From positions 1,036,765-1,100,764 of the forward strand of contig BCHU01000006.1 of NCBI GenBank assembly GCA_001599715.1: a DNA stretch of 64,000 nucleotides, in the 5' to 3' direction. Of the stretch, positions 35,955 to 46,690 are shown one piece after another (position 1 is the first letter of the stretch; every line of letters begins with the position of its first letter). Under the pieces are notes generated by a model. The model was not told where the DNA came from. It made no database searches and saw nothing but the letters and a program-made list of their open reading frames with translations. Origin of the DNA: Phaeotremella fagi (taxonomy: Eukaryota; Basidiomycota; Tremellomycetes; Tremellales; Phaeotremellaceae). The position numbers and the translations under genes were made by a program.

Positions 35955-38900
35955 ATGCACGCTCTTCACTCCACCATCCTGCCTTCATCTTCAATTTCTC
36001 ACTCTCTATATCTACCACATTTCACTCCATCAACAATCTATCCTCTCCCCAAATCTCATAAATTAGATGGACCAGATGTCAAAGTAGTCGGTAATCTCAT
36101 TCTAGCCGGTGGTGAAAACATCAGAGTCTTTGAAATCAGAGAACAAGCAGTACCAGTCTCAGAGGATGATACAGATATCAATTTGAAACTAGAGAATCAA
36201 CCTGAGAATATTGATGAAGGATTCGGTGATGGTTTCTTTGAAGCTGAACCTTCTGAAGTGAGTTTGTCCAAAACAATATTCATCCTGATCTCTTAGCGTA
36301 TACCCGTTAAATATGAGACGACAAGGCGACTGCATTTACTTACGGATCATCAATTACATGGTCATATCACTGGCTTAGCAGCTATCAGAACGATTGAAAG
36401 TGGAGTAGATGGTTTGGATCGGTTGCTGGTCTCAATCAAGGATGCCAAGGTGAGCTATATAGCAAGGATTGAACTCACAACAGATGGCTCTTCTTGAATG
36501 GGCAAGGGGCGATATATCAACAGTCTCTTTGCATACCTATGAGAGATGTGCTCAAATGGTTACTGGGGATTTACAAACTTACATTCCAAGATTACGTTCA
36601 GATCCATTATCTCGAGTTGCTGTTCTTGCATTACCAGAGGATTCACTGGCCGTCCTACCTGTACTACAAGAACAAACTGAGATCGACATGATAGAGGAGT
36701 CTTTCGCCAAAGACGTTCCTTATTCTCCATCTTTCGTGTTATCACTAGCAGATGTCTCAACTTCTCTGAAAAATCTTCAAGATTTGTTGTTTCTTCCTGG
36801 ATTCCATTCTCCAACTGTGGCTTTATTGTTTTCTCCGAATCACACTTATTCAGGGAGATACCATTCGACAAAGGACACTTATCAATTGGAGATTCGGACC
36901 TTTGATCTGTCGACCGGTGGATCATATCCACTTTTGACTTCAGTTTCTGGACTCCCCAGTGATAGCTTGTATATCCTCGCTTGTCCACCGGAGTTAGGAG
37001 GTGTTATACTGATCACAACCACTGGTGTTATCCATATCGATCAAGGTGGTCGAGTTGTTGCAGCAGGTGTCAACGCATGGTGGGATTATACGACCACTTT
37101 ACCCGCCAATCGATCTTCTGAATCTCGTAAACTCAGTCTTGAAGGATCGAAATGTGTCTTTGTTGGAGAGAGGGATATGCTTCTAGTTCTATTGAACGGT
37201 GACGTCCACCAGGTCAGGTTCGAAATGGATGGTAGAGCTGTTGGAGCGATCAAAATTGATGAGCAGTCGAGTTCGGTCCCACCTCCCTCGAGTATTGTCA
37301 ATGCAAGCGATCAAGCGGTGTTTATTGGATGCGCAGAAGGGGATTCGCTACTAGCTAAAGTCAATGCCGTTCAGGATATTCAAGTGGTGGAATCCAAGGT
37401 TGAGAATAACGATATGGAGGTAGATTGGGATGAAGGTGAGTTATAGTCTCTTGTCGAACTCATGTCATAGATTTATATGGTGATATCCCGGGACCGACTA
37501 ATGGCATGTCGAATGGAATCGCTCATATCGTGCCGACTGGACCTGTTACCGTGACATTGTCTCCATATGATGTTTTGACGGGTACGGGAAAGATTGTAGA
37601 TATGGCTTTTGGAACTGCCGCCACGGATCAGGGAGTGAGTGGAATACAAAACCAATGCTTACAAAAGACCCGAACATATCCTCAATTAGTCGCAATCGGT
37701 GGTGGAAGTAAAAGGTCTACATTCAATGTTTTCCGTGTACGTACAGTGGATAAACAGTTCGACTGTCATACTGATCTAACCAGCGCGGCGTTCCTATAAC
37801 CAAAAAGCGACGTTTCGACGATCTAGCCAGAACATCCGGAGTATGGTTTTTACCAATTCAAAGACCTTCAAAACAAAAGTTTAAAGACATACCTGAAAAT
37901 GAAAGAAGCAGTATAGTCGTTAGCAACGAGAATGGAAGTACCAAGGTAGGTCTGTGCTCATGACTAGATTGTTGATTGTAGATCTTTGCGCTGTCTTCGA
38001 AAAGCTCTCAAGATGTACTGAACATCGTACCAGAAAGTACTGTAATTGCTGCTGCATTCTTTCAAAGATCGACGATACTTCATGTCACCCCTTCAAGTGT
38101 TTCTTTACTTGATTCAGGTGAGCGAATGGTTCAAAACTTGACTAATTAATAGATGGGAAGCTGCAATCTGTTATCGTACCCGATGAAGGTCAAGCAAGGA
38201 TTGTCAGTGCAAGTGTTTCCGATCCCTATGTCGTCATTCGTCGAGAAGATGGGACGGCGACGTTACTCGTGGGCGACAGCGTGGAACGACGGCTTTCAGT
38301 GATGAGCTTCATACCGGGAGGTGTAGGTTGTTGATGGAGAATTGAACTGATCAACAGGAACAGCCACTTTGTCAAGCTATCGAAGTGTTTACCGACACAA
38401 CAGGAGTTTATCGTTCTTTTGAAGCCTTGACGCAGAAAACACCAGTCAATGGACATAGTAACGGTACCCTTAATGGATTCGGCTCGAGACATGAGCTAAG
38501 TAACGGTCAACTTACACGGACGCAGCAGACAGAACAGCAACTCAAGAGACTGCAGGAGGAGAAACCAGCTATCATTGCTGAAGCGTCGAGTGCGGAATTA
38601 GCAATGAACGCAAGTAAAGGTACCCCTTGGTTAGCTGTTCTCACCAGAAGTGGGGATCTACAGGTGAGCAGTGGGTGGGATACGTTGCTAATACACAGAT
38701 CCGCTCGTTACCTGATCTAGCACTGGTGTTACAATCAAATGGCCTGTCCTCATCTGATCCAACTTTCACCGATGATTTGGTCAACGGAGATTTGGATTTT
38801 GATCCAAACGTTGACGAAGCTGTTCAGCTGGTGTTTTCACCTATCGGAACCAGAAGTCCTAGACCGCATTTGATTGTAAGTTCGCGCATCATGATTTGAA

Positions 38901-40889
38901 ACTGACATACAGATCCTACATCGTTCAGGTCGACTGAATATCTACGAAGCCCAACCACGTTACACCCTCGATGCCTCTATCCAAAACAGACAATCCCTAG
39001 CTGTCAGATTCCGTAAAGTCCATACCCAGTTACTACCAATATCCAGCACATCGAAATTAGCATACAAAATAATACCATTTGACGAAATTGAAGGTCATTC
39101 AGGAGCTTTCATAACGGGCGAAAAACCGTTCTGGATAGTTTCAGACGATGCACATTCGATTAGAACTTTCGCTTTGAAACAGGCCGCTATGGCTTTCGGC
39201 AAGACTACTCATTTAGGAAAGAAGGGGGATTACTTTATTTTGATTGAGGACGTAAGTGGACGGCGGACTTTAACAGAGGACTGACGACTATTAGGGATCC
39301 TTCGTTTGTTACCTTCCACCAACCTTGAACACCGATTTCTTGATGCCTTGCGATCGATATGAAATGCCTAGAACTTATAGTAACATCGCCTTTGATCCGC
39401 CCTCTGCTCATTACGTCGGAGCTACTGCTATCCCAGTACCTTTCCAGATGTATGATGAAGAAGGAGAGATCCAGTTAGGTCCTGAGGGTAAGTGTGTTTT
39501 TTATGAATTGAGCTGAAATTATATTAGGTGAAAATTTGATTCCTGCAATGACCGAACGATCTTCGTTAGAATTGTTTTCTCAAGGTTCTGATCCATGGAG
39601 AGTTATCGATGGGTAAGTTCATGAAATTGATAACATGATCTAACGACAGTTACGATTTCGATCAAAACGAAGTAGTCCTTTGCATGGACAGTGTCGTCCT
39701 TGAATCCTCCAGTACTTTGAGTGGTAAAAAAGATTTTATAGCTGTTGGGACTGGTTTCAATTTTGGTGAAGATAGAGCTTCGAGGGGTAATGTGAGTTAG
39801 AAGACTTGGGGGTCAACGCTGATGATTTTTAGGTTTACGTTTTTGAAGTGGTAGAAGAAGTTGGGGAAGTTGGGAAAGCTTCTCAATGGGGTTTGAAAAT
39901 GAGATGTAAAGATCCAACTAGGAATCCAGTTTCTGCTTTAAGTCATATCAACGGGTATCTACTTCATTCAAATGGTCCTAAGGTTTGTCATTATCTAAAG
40001 GCAAAACTAACGGTACTACAGGTCTTCGTCAAAGGTTTAGATTTTGATGAAAGATTGATGGGTCTGGCTTTTCTCGATGTCATGCTTTACGTGACTTCAA
40101 TCAAAGTTTTCAAAAATTTCATTTTAATTTCGGATTTGGTCAAGAGCGTTTGGTTCGTTGCCTTCCAAGAACATCCGTATAAATTCACTACGCTAGGTAA
40201 AGATCTCGGACAGAATTCTTTGGTGGCAGGAGATTTCTTGGTTCATGAAGGATCAGTCACGTTTTTGACCAACGATCGATTCGGTGATATGAGAATGGTA
40301 GATTTCGATCCTACCGGTAAGTCACAGTTTTTGTGGATGTTTACTGAAAAAGGTTTTTAGATCCTGATTCATTGAACGGAGAGAAATTGATTTTAAGAAC
40401 TGAATTCCATACTGGTTCCCCCGTCTCTTGTTCTAAATCAATCGCTAGACGTAAAACGGTCGAAGAGGAGTTTGCACCACAAACCCAAATCATTTATTGT
40501 AAGTCACTTTTATGTAGAGTTGGACTGACGTCAGCTACACTTGATGGTGCTATCACTACAGCGGTTTCAGTTAAACCGGCAAGATTTAAACGACTCCAAT
40601 TAGTCTCTGACCAGCTTATACGTAACGCTCAACACGTTGCTGGATTGAATCCTAGAGCTTTCAGGTGAGTTGTCGTATGGTCAATAAGCTGTTTGTACTA
40701 ATTCTCGTTCGTAGGACGGTTCGAAATGATCTCGTACCAAGACCTTTATCGAAGGGTATATTGGACGGTGGGTTGTTGCAGCATTTCGCTTTACAACCTA
40801 TCAATCGACAACGGGAGATGATGAGACAGATCGGAACTGATGCTGTTACTGTTGCTAGTGATTTGCAGGCATTGGGAGGGTTCTGGTAA
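35955..40889 (+). CDS. CFT1: Cleavage and polyadenylation factor subunit CFT1 (CPSF160)
   Basis: Large beta-propeller scaffold of the mRNA 3'-end cleavage and polyadenylation complex; it holds the subunits that read the poly(A) signal. About fifteen exons. I start at ATG 35955 ('MHALHSTILPSSSISHSLYLP'), the usual CFT1 N-terminus, though an in-frame ATG at 35895 exists. The N-terminal MMS1/CPSF-A region shows 'DGPDVKVVGNLILAGGENIRVFEI', 'HGHITGLAAIRTIES', 'RLLVSIKDAKMALLEW'. The long exon 36483-37436 carries propeller repeats. The C-terminal CPSF-A domain includes 'VFVKGLDFDERLMGLAFLDVMLYVTSIKVFKNFILISDLVKSVWF' (several blades), 'NDRFGDMRMVDFDP' and the final 'NRQREMMRQIGTDAVTVASDLQALGGFW'. 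The stop is 41 bases from the stop of the convergent transporter gene. Confidence 0.94.
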
Positions 40890-40930
40890 TCAGATAAGTC
40901 TATACATCTGTAGTCTATATCGTATTCGCG

Positions 40931-42362
40931 TCACACCCTAGGCAGAGATTTTCTTGATTCAAGAGTTACCCAGAGCACAGCACTTGCAGCTCCACCCATT
41001 AAGATCCCAATCATCAGAGCCATCCTCCAATACTCGGTTGGTAACATATTATCCACAGAATTTCTGATCAACGCACCAGCAGCTGGTGTGCCTGCTAACG
41101 AAGCCATGCCTCTCACCATGTAGAGTACACCATTGACACCTGCGAAATGAGCTGGTCCAAATAATTCAACTAAAGAAGTTGGAAACAAAGAAACGTAAGC
41201 TGAAGCGAAGAGACCATAAAAAATAGAAAAAGTTATGAACAATGAACGGCCGACGACATTGTTCTGAACTAAACTTGACGGTAACCAAAAGACAAAAGAT
41301 GAAATCGAACTGATAGCAGTGGTAAGGAACAAAGTATTAAGTCTACCAGCTCTATCTGCCGCATAACCGATAAAAATCTTGCCGACAGCGTTACAAGCGT
41401 TATTGACTGCTATGAAATTAGCACCCTCGGTAGAAGAATAACCTAGTGTTCTGGCGTACGTTGAGAAAAAGAAGACTGGGGTGTAATAAGCTGCACCTTG
41501 ACAGATCGCTCCGATAGCTTGAGCAAGGAATTTCTTGGTTCGGACGATCCGCCAATCGGCTAATGGTATCTTCCATGGTTTAGAGTTGTTGACTAATCTC
41601 TCCCTTTCCAGACGGGATTTCGTGATTGGATCCCAATCTAATACGAACGATGAGATGATGATTAAAATCCCAGAGATAGAACCTGAGATTCTTAAAGTAT
41701 TTTTATAGCCTACGTTATCAATTAATGATCGTAGGACTGGTGCCCAGATCAAACCACCGAATCCAGTTCCGGAAAGTATGATTCCCATAGCTAATCCTCT
41801 TCGTTTGGTGTACCAAGTTGGAGCGACTGTCACCGCCGTCATATAACATAAACAAGTTCCCAATCCCAATAAAATCCCTTGGGTACATTGGAATTCCCAT
41901 AATTCATTGGAGAAACTTGCCAGCACACAAGATAAACCGAATATCAATCCTCCCACAGCGACTATCACGTTTGGTGAGTAGTGTTTAGCGTAAGCTGTCG
42001 TGAGTGGTGCACCGATGGTTTGGAACGCTACCGATAACGTTCCTATTAAATCTATTTCGGCTGGTGTTTTAGAGGTGAAAGGGTTGTTGGGTTGGGTTGA
42101 CATTTCTTGATAGAGATCTTGGAAGACTCCGAAGGAGAAGAGGGTACCGCATGCCATTGAGACTACTGAGAAACAGGCTAGACAGATGATGATCTCTCGA
42201 CTGGATTTTTAGTTTCGTCACAAGGGATTGGACTCACGCTTGATTGGGTTTGGGATCGGGATTAGCTGTGGGACTGGGTATCGATATGATCCTGGATTCA
42301 CTCCCTCCTGGAGTGGGTAGCGGTTCCATCTCAACATTATCGATAACATTCGACCTTTCCAT
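40931..42362 (-). CDS. MFS transporter, monocarboxylate-porter type
   Basis: Membrane transporter with about 12 hydrophobic helices, of the monocarboxylate (SLC16/MCH) branch of the major facilitator superfamily. Exons on the minus strand are 42362-42238 and 42200-40931, for 464 residues. The N-terminal 41 residues are hydrophilic and Pro-rich; TM1 follows at 'IIICLACFSVVSMACGTLFSFGVFQ'. Other marks are 'VAPTWYTKRRGLAMGIILSGTGFGGLIWAP' (the usual R-G-x-A-x-G-x-x-x-x-G-x-G-x-G pattern of helix 5) and 'IGYAADRAGRL' in the loop after TM8. The substrate cannot be told from sequence; fungal members move carboxylates, riboflavin or siderophore-like compounds. It faces the dehydrogenase/acyltransferase group across a 730-base promoter region. 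Confidence 0.9.
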
Positions 42363-42775
42363 CGTTAAAGATTTTATTAGAACGTCAAGTAGAATAATGA
42401 ATCTACATTAGTGGACACACTTGACTCGAAAGTCGGAATTTTACGGCTTGAATTACGTTATCCAGGTTAGATAGGTTAGATCGATTCTGGAACAACACCT
42501 ATGATACACCTTCACCGCATCCTTTTTTGTGCAGGAAATACTTACGAGTAAACACATACATGGGTTAGACAAGTACGTTCATTAGCAAATTCATCGGTTC
42601 TGCACGAGTATGGCTAGCGTTTCGAAAGCTGAGATGATACGTGTGGCATTTTGAGATACAAGTAAACGATTGTTTTTGCAGGAACACAAATAATTATTTG
42701 TGATGATATGTTGCGAATCTCCGAGCGACAAACTCCGATTTCTATCCTGAGTGGTAGCTCAGCTTCACGGTCGCC

Positions 42776-42805
42776 TTGTTTTGCTGGTACTTGTTTTGCT
42801 GGTAA
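42776..42805 (+). repeat. Tandem duplication of a 15-mer
   Basis: TTGTTTTGCTGGTAC followed directly by TTGTTTTGCTGGTAA, one mismatch, in the divergent promoter. Possibly a recent slippage duplication or a doubled regulatory site. Confidence 0.85.
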
Positions 42806-42954
42806 TTGGATGGTCCTTTGACCTCATAGCCTACGGTCAGAGCGGATCCCTCCAATCCGTCACAACCTCCACATAGTCAAGCCGAAGACCGAGGAAGACT
42901 TATTCATGCTTAATAAAATATACCCCGAAGCTCGTCTCCAAGTTACAGGTTCAG

Positions 42955-42965
42955 ATATATAAATA
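42955..42965 (+). promoter_or_regulatory. TATA box of the short-chain dehydrogenase gene
   Basis: TATATAAATAG, about 125 bases upstream of the ATG at 43091. Identical to the element upstream of the Old Yellow Enzyme gene. Confidence 0.6.
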
Positions 42966-43090
42966 GTATCATCTTAAACGTACTGTGACTTATTCCAATT
43001 ACCCAAATCCCTTGCAAAGAAACAAATACCTCAAATTTCTCAACCCTCTTCAGGTCTCCTCTTCGATTCGCTCTCACTCCACATCACACA

Positions 43091-43828
43091 ATGTCAAAAA
43101 CAATCGCTTTGGTAACTGGATCAAACGGTGGTATCGGTTTCGATTGTGTAGCAGCTCTCGCTAAAAATCTTTCAACTCACGTCTATCTCTGTAGTCGATC
43201 AATCGTCAAAGGTGAACAAGCCTTGGCTGAACTCAAAGCAAGAAACCTACCTGGTGAAATTTCGCTTCTTCAACTAGACGTAACAGATCAAGCTTCAATC
43301 ACCGCAGCCGCTGAAAAAGTTACCAAAGATTTTGGTAGATTAGATGTATTGGTTAATAACGCTGGTATTGTCAGCTTGGCACCAAATCTACAACAACAAC
43401 TTCAAGAGACTTTGATCACCAACACCGTCGGTCCTGCTTTGGTGACCGAAGCTTTCAAACCCCTTTTACTCAAATCGGAAAACGCTCGTCTCATCTACAT
43501 GTCATCCGGTTTAGGTTCCATCGGTAAAAGGTCAGATCCATCCGACGCTTACTATAAAGTCCCAGCCAACACTTATCGAGTCAGTAAAGCTGCTCTTAAC
43601 ATGATGGCAGCGTGTGATTATGCGGATTTGAAGGATCAAGGTGTCAAGGTCTGGGCAATGTGTCCTGGTTATGTCATCACCAACCTCACTCCTGATCGTG
43701 AACAACGTGTTAAAAACGGTGCTCTCAGTTCAGAAACTTCTGCCGAAACTGTTTTGGATATTGTTGAAGGTAGAAGAGATGCGGATGTTGGTAAATTCGT
43801 TCACAAAGATGGTGTTTATGCTTGGTAG
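43091..43828 (+). CDS. Short-chain dehydrogenase/reductase
   Basis: Intronless NAD(P)H-dependent oxidoreductase of 245 residues, classical SDR length. Rossmann motif TGSNGGIG (9-16), 'LDVTD' (62-66), NNAG (89-92), catalytic Ser139 in 'IYMSSG', and the YxxxK pair Tyr162/Lys166 in 'TYRVSKAALN', followed by 'CPGYVITNL' for cofactor closing. The whole family signature is intact. Carbonyl-reductase-like; its substrate is unknown. Lack of introns is unusual in this window, where most genes have several, and could reflect a retroposed or transferred origin, though short SDR genes are often intron-poor. It has its own TATA box. Confidence 0.95.
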   Translation: MSKTIALVTGSNGGIGFDCVAALAKNLSTHVYLCSRSIVKGEQALAELKARNLPGEISLLQLDVTDQASITAAAEKVTKDFGRLDVLVNNAGIVSLAPNLQQQLQETLITNTVGPALVTEAFKPLLLKSENARLIYMSSGLGSIGKRSDPSDAYYKVPANTYRVSKAALNMMAACDYADLKDQGVKVWAMCPGYVITNLTPDREQRVKNGALSSETSAETVLDIVEGRRDADVGKFVHKDGVYAW

Positions 43829-44379
43829 AGATGTGAGGTTTGTGTTAGGAATGGCGTTTGGTTTCGTTTCATATGTGAATCAGGCTCAAAAATGCGAAGA
43901 AAGGTAGATACATCACGAGTTTAGTACGTCACAGAATGTATTGGATGCACGGTATGCATAGGACTGAGTGAAGATGAAGATGCGACTTAGTCGTCGCCCA
44001 GCAGCCACATCCAACGTCCTGCCATCAGTCTCTGAAGCTGCAATGAACAATTTAGTCAGTCCACTTTCTGGATCTATTTTTTGGAAATCACTGTTGAACA
44101 TGATACTGGAGGGTGATGGAAGAAACTGATGGAAGATATTTCTAAGTTTGGAAGACGAAATACTCTGATTCTCTATTCATGATTATATGTTGAAATTTCA
44201 GGTGTGACCAAGATAGAACTGACCGGCCAGCGTCGCAATTGATATCTCAGCCGGTTCCAACCCGGCCAACGGAGTCTCCACAATCGTTAATCCAATACGT
44301 TGCGTGATTCATTCAATCTAAACTTGACGTTTGACATTAAAGCTACGAAAGAGTACAAGATCTATAAGCTATCAGCAAG
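43829..44379. other. Intergenic, promoter of the C45 acyltransferase gene
   Basis: 551 bases between tandem genes. The sequence CCGGTTCCAACCCGG at 44251-44265 contains CGG-N7-CCG, the form bound by some Zn(II)2Cys6 regulators. No other gene is supported. Confidence 0.5.
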
Positions 44380-45679
44380 ATGACATATCCAGCTAGTATA
44401 CCCATCATACATCTATCAGGAGATTCACGCCAGGTATGTTTGTTTTTACTTCGAACTCATGCAGGAAATAACCTTCAGCGTAGATTGGCGAGCAACATGG
44501 TCAAGCCGCTAGAAACCAGATACACAGCGTTCTAGCTACCTACAAAGAATACTTTCGGACTATTGGACGTTTAGATTGGGAAGAGGCTTTGGGATGTGCA
44601 GCGAAATTCGTTCCTTACATCCAGAAATATCATTTGGATCTTTACGAGGAGATTGAAGGGATTGCTCGAGGTGCTGAAGTTGATACACTTGAAATCGTTG
44701 CTCTTAATGCTCGAACAGAGGTGAGTAGGGGGCTACTTGGGATTGAGGTATCGATATCTTATTGTTTTAGATCGCTCTTACTGCTCGCTCTGAAACTCCT
44801 ACGGACGGATGTTCATCTCTAGCATGGAAGGGAAAGGATGATAGCCAATGGATCGCACAGTGAGTTTTGACAGTTATGGTGTAACTTACTAAACTATGTG
44901 CAGGAATTGGGATTGGAAAGCATGGTCTATGCCAAACATGATCGTCTTGGATATAGAAGCTAATGAAGGATGTGGACGTCCTGGAATCAAATTCGTCACA
45001 GAAGCTGGAATGGTGAGTGTGACCCATCTAACTTCGACTGATGTTTACCTAGGTGGGGAAAATTGGATTGAACGAGTATGGTGTTGCTGTGATGTTGAAT
45101 GCTGTCAAGGTGAGTGGTAGAAATGATGTCACTAAAACTTAGTAGATCTCACACCTCAGCTACGACCATCTTCCAGTTCACCTAATCCTTCGCCGAATAT
45201 TGGAGAGTCATTCGATCTCAGCAGCCAATGAATATCTCGAAGAAACTTGTTCTGGACGAGCAGCATCTGCAGCTCATGTGCTCATCGCCGATCCCACAGG
45301 ATCCTTATCAATAGAACTCTCACCTCACGGCAATACAACCAAACAAGCAGATAACAACGGTCTGATCTTACATACCAACCATCTACTTTGGAAAGCAGAT
45401 CCCACAGAATCGATCCTCTGGCCAGATACCTATCCTCGTTTGAAGACTTTGGGACAACTGACGGAAAACGCGGTGAAGAAGAGTGTTCAACCAGGTTACG
45501 AAAGTATACGTTCGATACTTTCTGATCGGTCTGGTGGTGAGACTGGGATTTGTAGATATGAGAAGGAGGAAGGGATTGCTACTATCTTTTGTATCGTTGT
45601 TGATTGTCAGGCTAAACGGGCGGAGGTCAAGTTAGGACGACCTGATGAAGATGGGCAATTGGTTGTTTTGGATTTTTAG
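44380..45679 (+). CDS. C45-family acyltransferase/amidohydrolase (isopenicillin N acyltransferase-like)
   Basis: N-terminal nucleophile hydrolase related to acyl-CoA:6-aminopenicillanate acyltransferase. Exons 44380-44433, 44484-44720, 44771-44859, 44904-45012, 45053-45109 and 45146-45679, for 359 residues. Family marks are 'RQIGEQHGQAAR' near the start, 'EEIEGIARGAEVDTLEIVALNARTE', the self-cleavage site 'TDGCSSLAW' (Gly110/Cys111, where cleavage would expose Cys111 as the nucleophile), 'NWDWKAW', 'GKIGLNEYGVAV' and 'SAAHVLIADPTGSLSIEL', and 'LHTNHLL'. Family members hydrolyse or exchange acyl groups on amides; only a few species make penicillin with it. No isopenicillin N synthase or ACV synthetase gene is in the window, so a broader amidase role is more likely. 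Lies between an SDR and a RidA gene. Confidence 0.92.
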
Positions 45680-45932
45680 AGGTTTGCAATATCACGTAGG
45701 ATCCCAACAGCTAGGCCGTTTTGAATCATGTCCTTGAATGTGTGACTCTTTCGGGGAATACAATATGTTATCTCTCTGGTGCCTCATGAAAATGCATTAC
45801 CGAGACTAAAGTGGGGGTCGAGTGGGGGAGTGACTACATATATCTATGACTTTTGTCTACATCCATATTTTGTTCCCCATCTTGCCTTCACTCTCAACAC
45901 TCTTCGAACCAAATCTAACAAAATCCCAAAAA

Positions 45933-46539
45933 ATGCCAGCTGAATTTATTTTGACTAAAGAAGCTCCTGCTCCATTGGAGAATATCGTAAGGTCCCTTCT
46001 CCAGCTGAATAATGACTACTAATACCGAAGAGTAGTACACCCAAGTCGTTAGAGCTGGTAATTACGTTTACACGAGTGGTTCAGTTGGTATGACCAAGGA
46101 AGGTGCCATGGTCGAAGGTACTGTGAGTAAATATCTATCGATTTAACTTCTTGCCGTTATTGATTGAGAATAGGTACAAGACAGAACAAGACAAGTTATC
46201 CAAGTGAGTTCTCGCTTTCTTTCAACGAAGACATCGTATCCGACTCATCATCATATAGAACCTTGAACAAGTCCTCATCGCTTCAGGAATGACTCTCAAG
46301 AACGTCGTCAAAGCCAACATCTATCTATCAGACTTATCAAAAGATTTCAACGCTGTCAACGAAGTGAGTCACCCCATTATTCTCTAATCACCAACAGCTA
46401 TTAACTGACAACCTTTTCCCAACAGATCTGGAAGGAAATGATGCCATCACCCAAACCAGCTAGAACTTGTATCGGTGTCGCTCAATTACCTGCTGGTGGT
46501 ACCGACGTCGAAATCGAATTCACTGCTTATGACGGTTAG
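45933..46539 (+). CDS. RidA/YjgF/UK114-family reactive-imine deaminase
   Basis: Small trimeric enzyme that hydrolyses enamine/imine intermediates (such as 2-aminoacrylate) made by PLP enzymes. Exons 45933-45986, 46036-46122, 46174-46203, 46259-46363 and 46426-46539, for 129 residues, the typical family length. Seen are 'APAPLENIYTQVVRAGNYVYTSGSVG', 'QNLEQVLIASGMTLKNVVKANIYLSDLSKDFNAVNEIW' (in pieces), 'PARTCIGVAQLPAGGTDVEIEFTAY', including the conserved Arg of 'PAR-C' and the Glu near the end. No mitochondrial presequence, so more like Hmf1 than Mmf1. The gene's stop is 151 bases from the convergent MCM7 stop. Confidence 0.95.
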
Positions 46540-46690
46540 TTAGATGGTATTGTACGATTGGATGAACGGTATATTCCTCGATTAGGTTTCAACCAAAATC
46601 GTTGCATGCAGTCATTAACAGGTTTATATACAAAAAAATCTGGGTATACAGTGAAAGAAAAGAAATAAGATTCACAGCTTCCCCTCAGAT

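Larger units (their letters stand above)
42363..43090. other. Divergent promoter region, MFS transporter / dehydrogenase
   Basis: 728 bases with no gene. It holds a 15-base tandem duplication at 42776-42805 and a TATA box at 42955-42965, and pyrimidine-rich leader sequence before 43091. Confidence 0.6.

Noticed and set aside
42750..42860. tRNA-like A box (TGGTAGCTCAG at about 42752)
   Set aside because: No B box (GGTTCRANNCC) at a fitting distance and no acceptor stem pairing; the downstream repeat is a simple 15-mer duplication.
43913..44101. 62-codon minus-strand ORF between SDR and C45 genes
   Set aside because: No domain, no splice partner, lies in intergenic DNA.
44251..44268. T-arm-like hairpin GGTTCCAACCC
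   Set aside because: C replaces the required purine after TTC and no A box or cloverleaf can be formed around it; more like a CGG-N7-CCG site.
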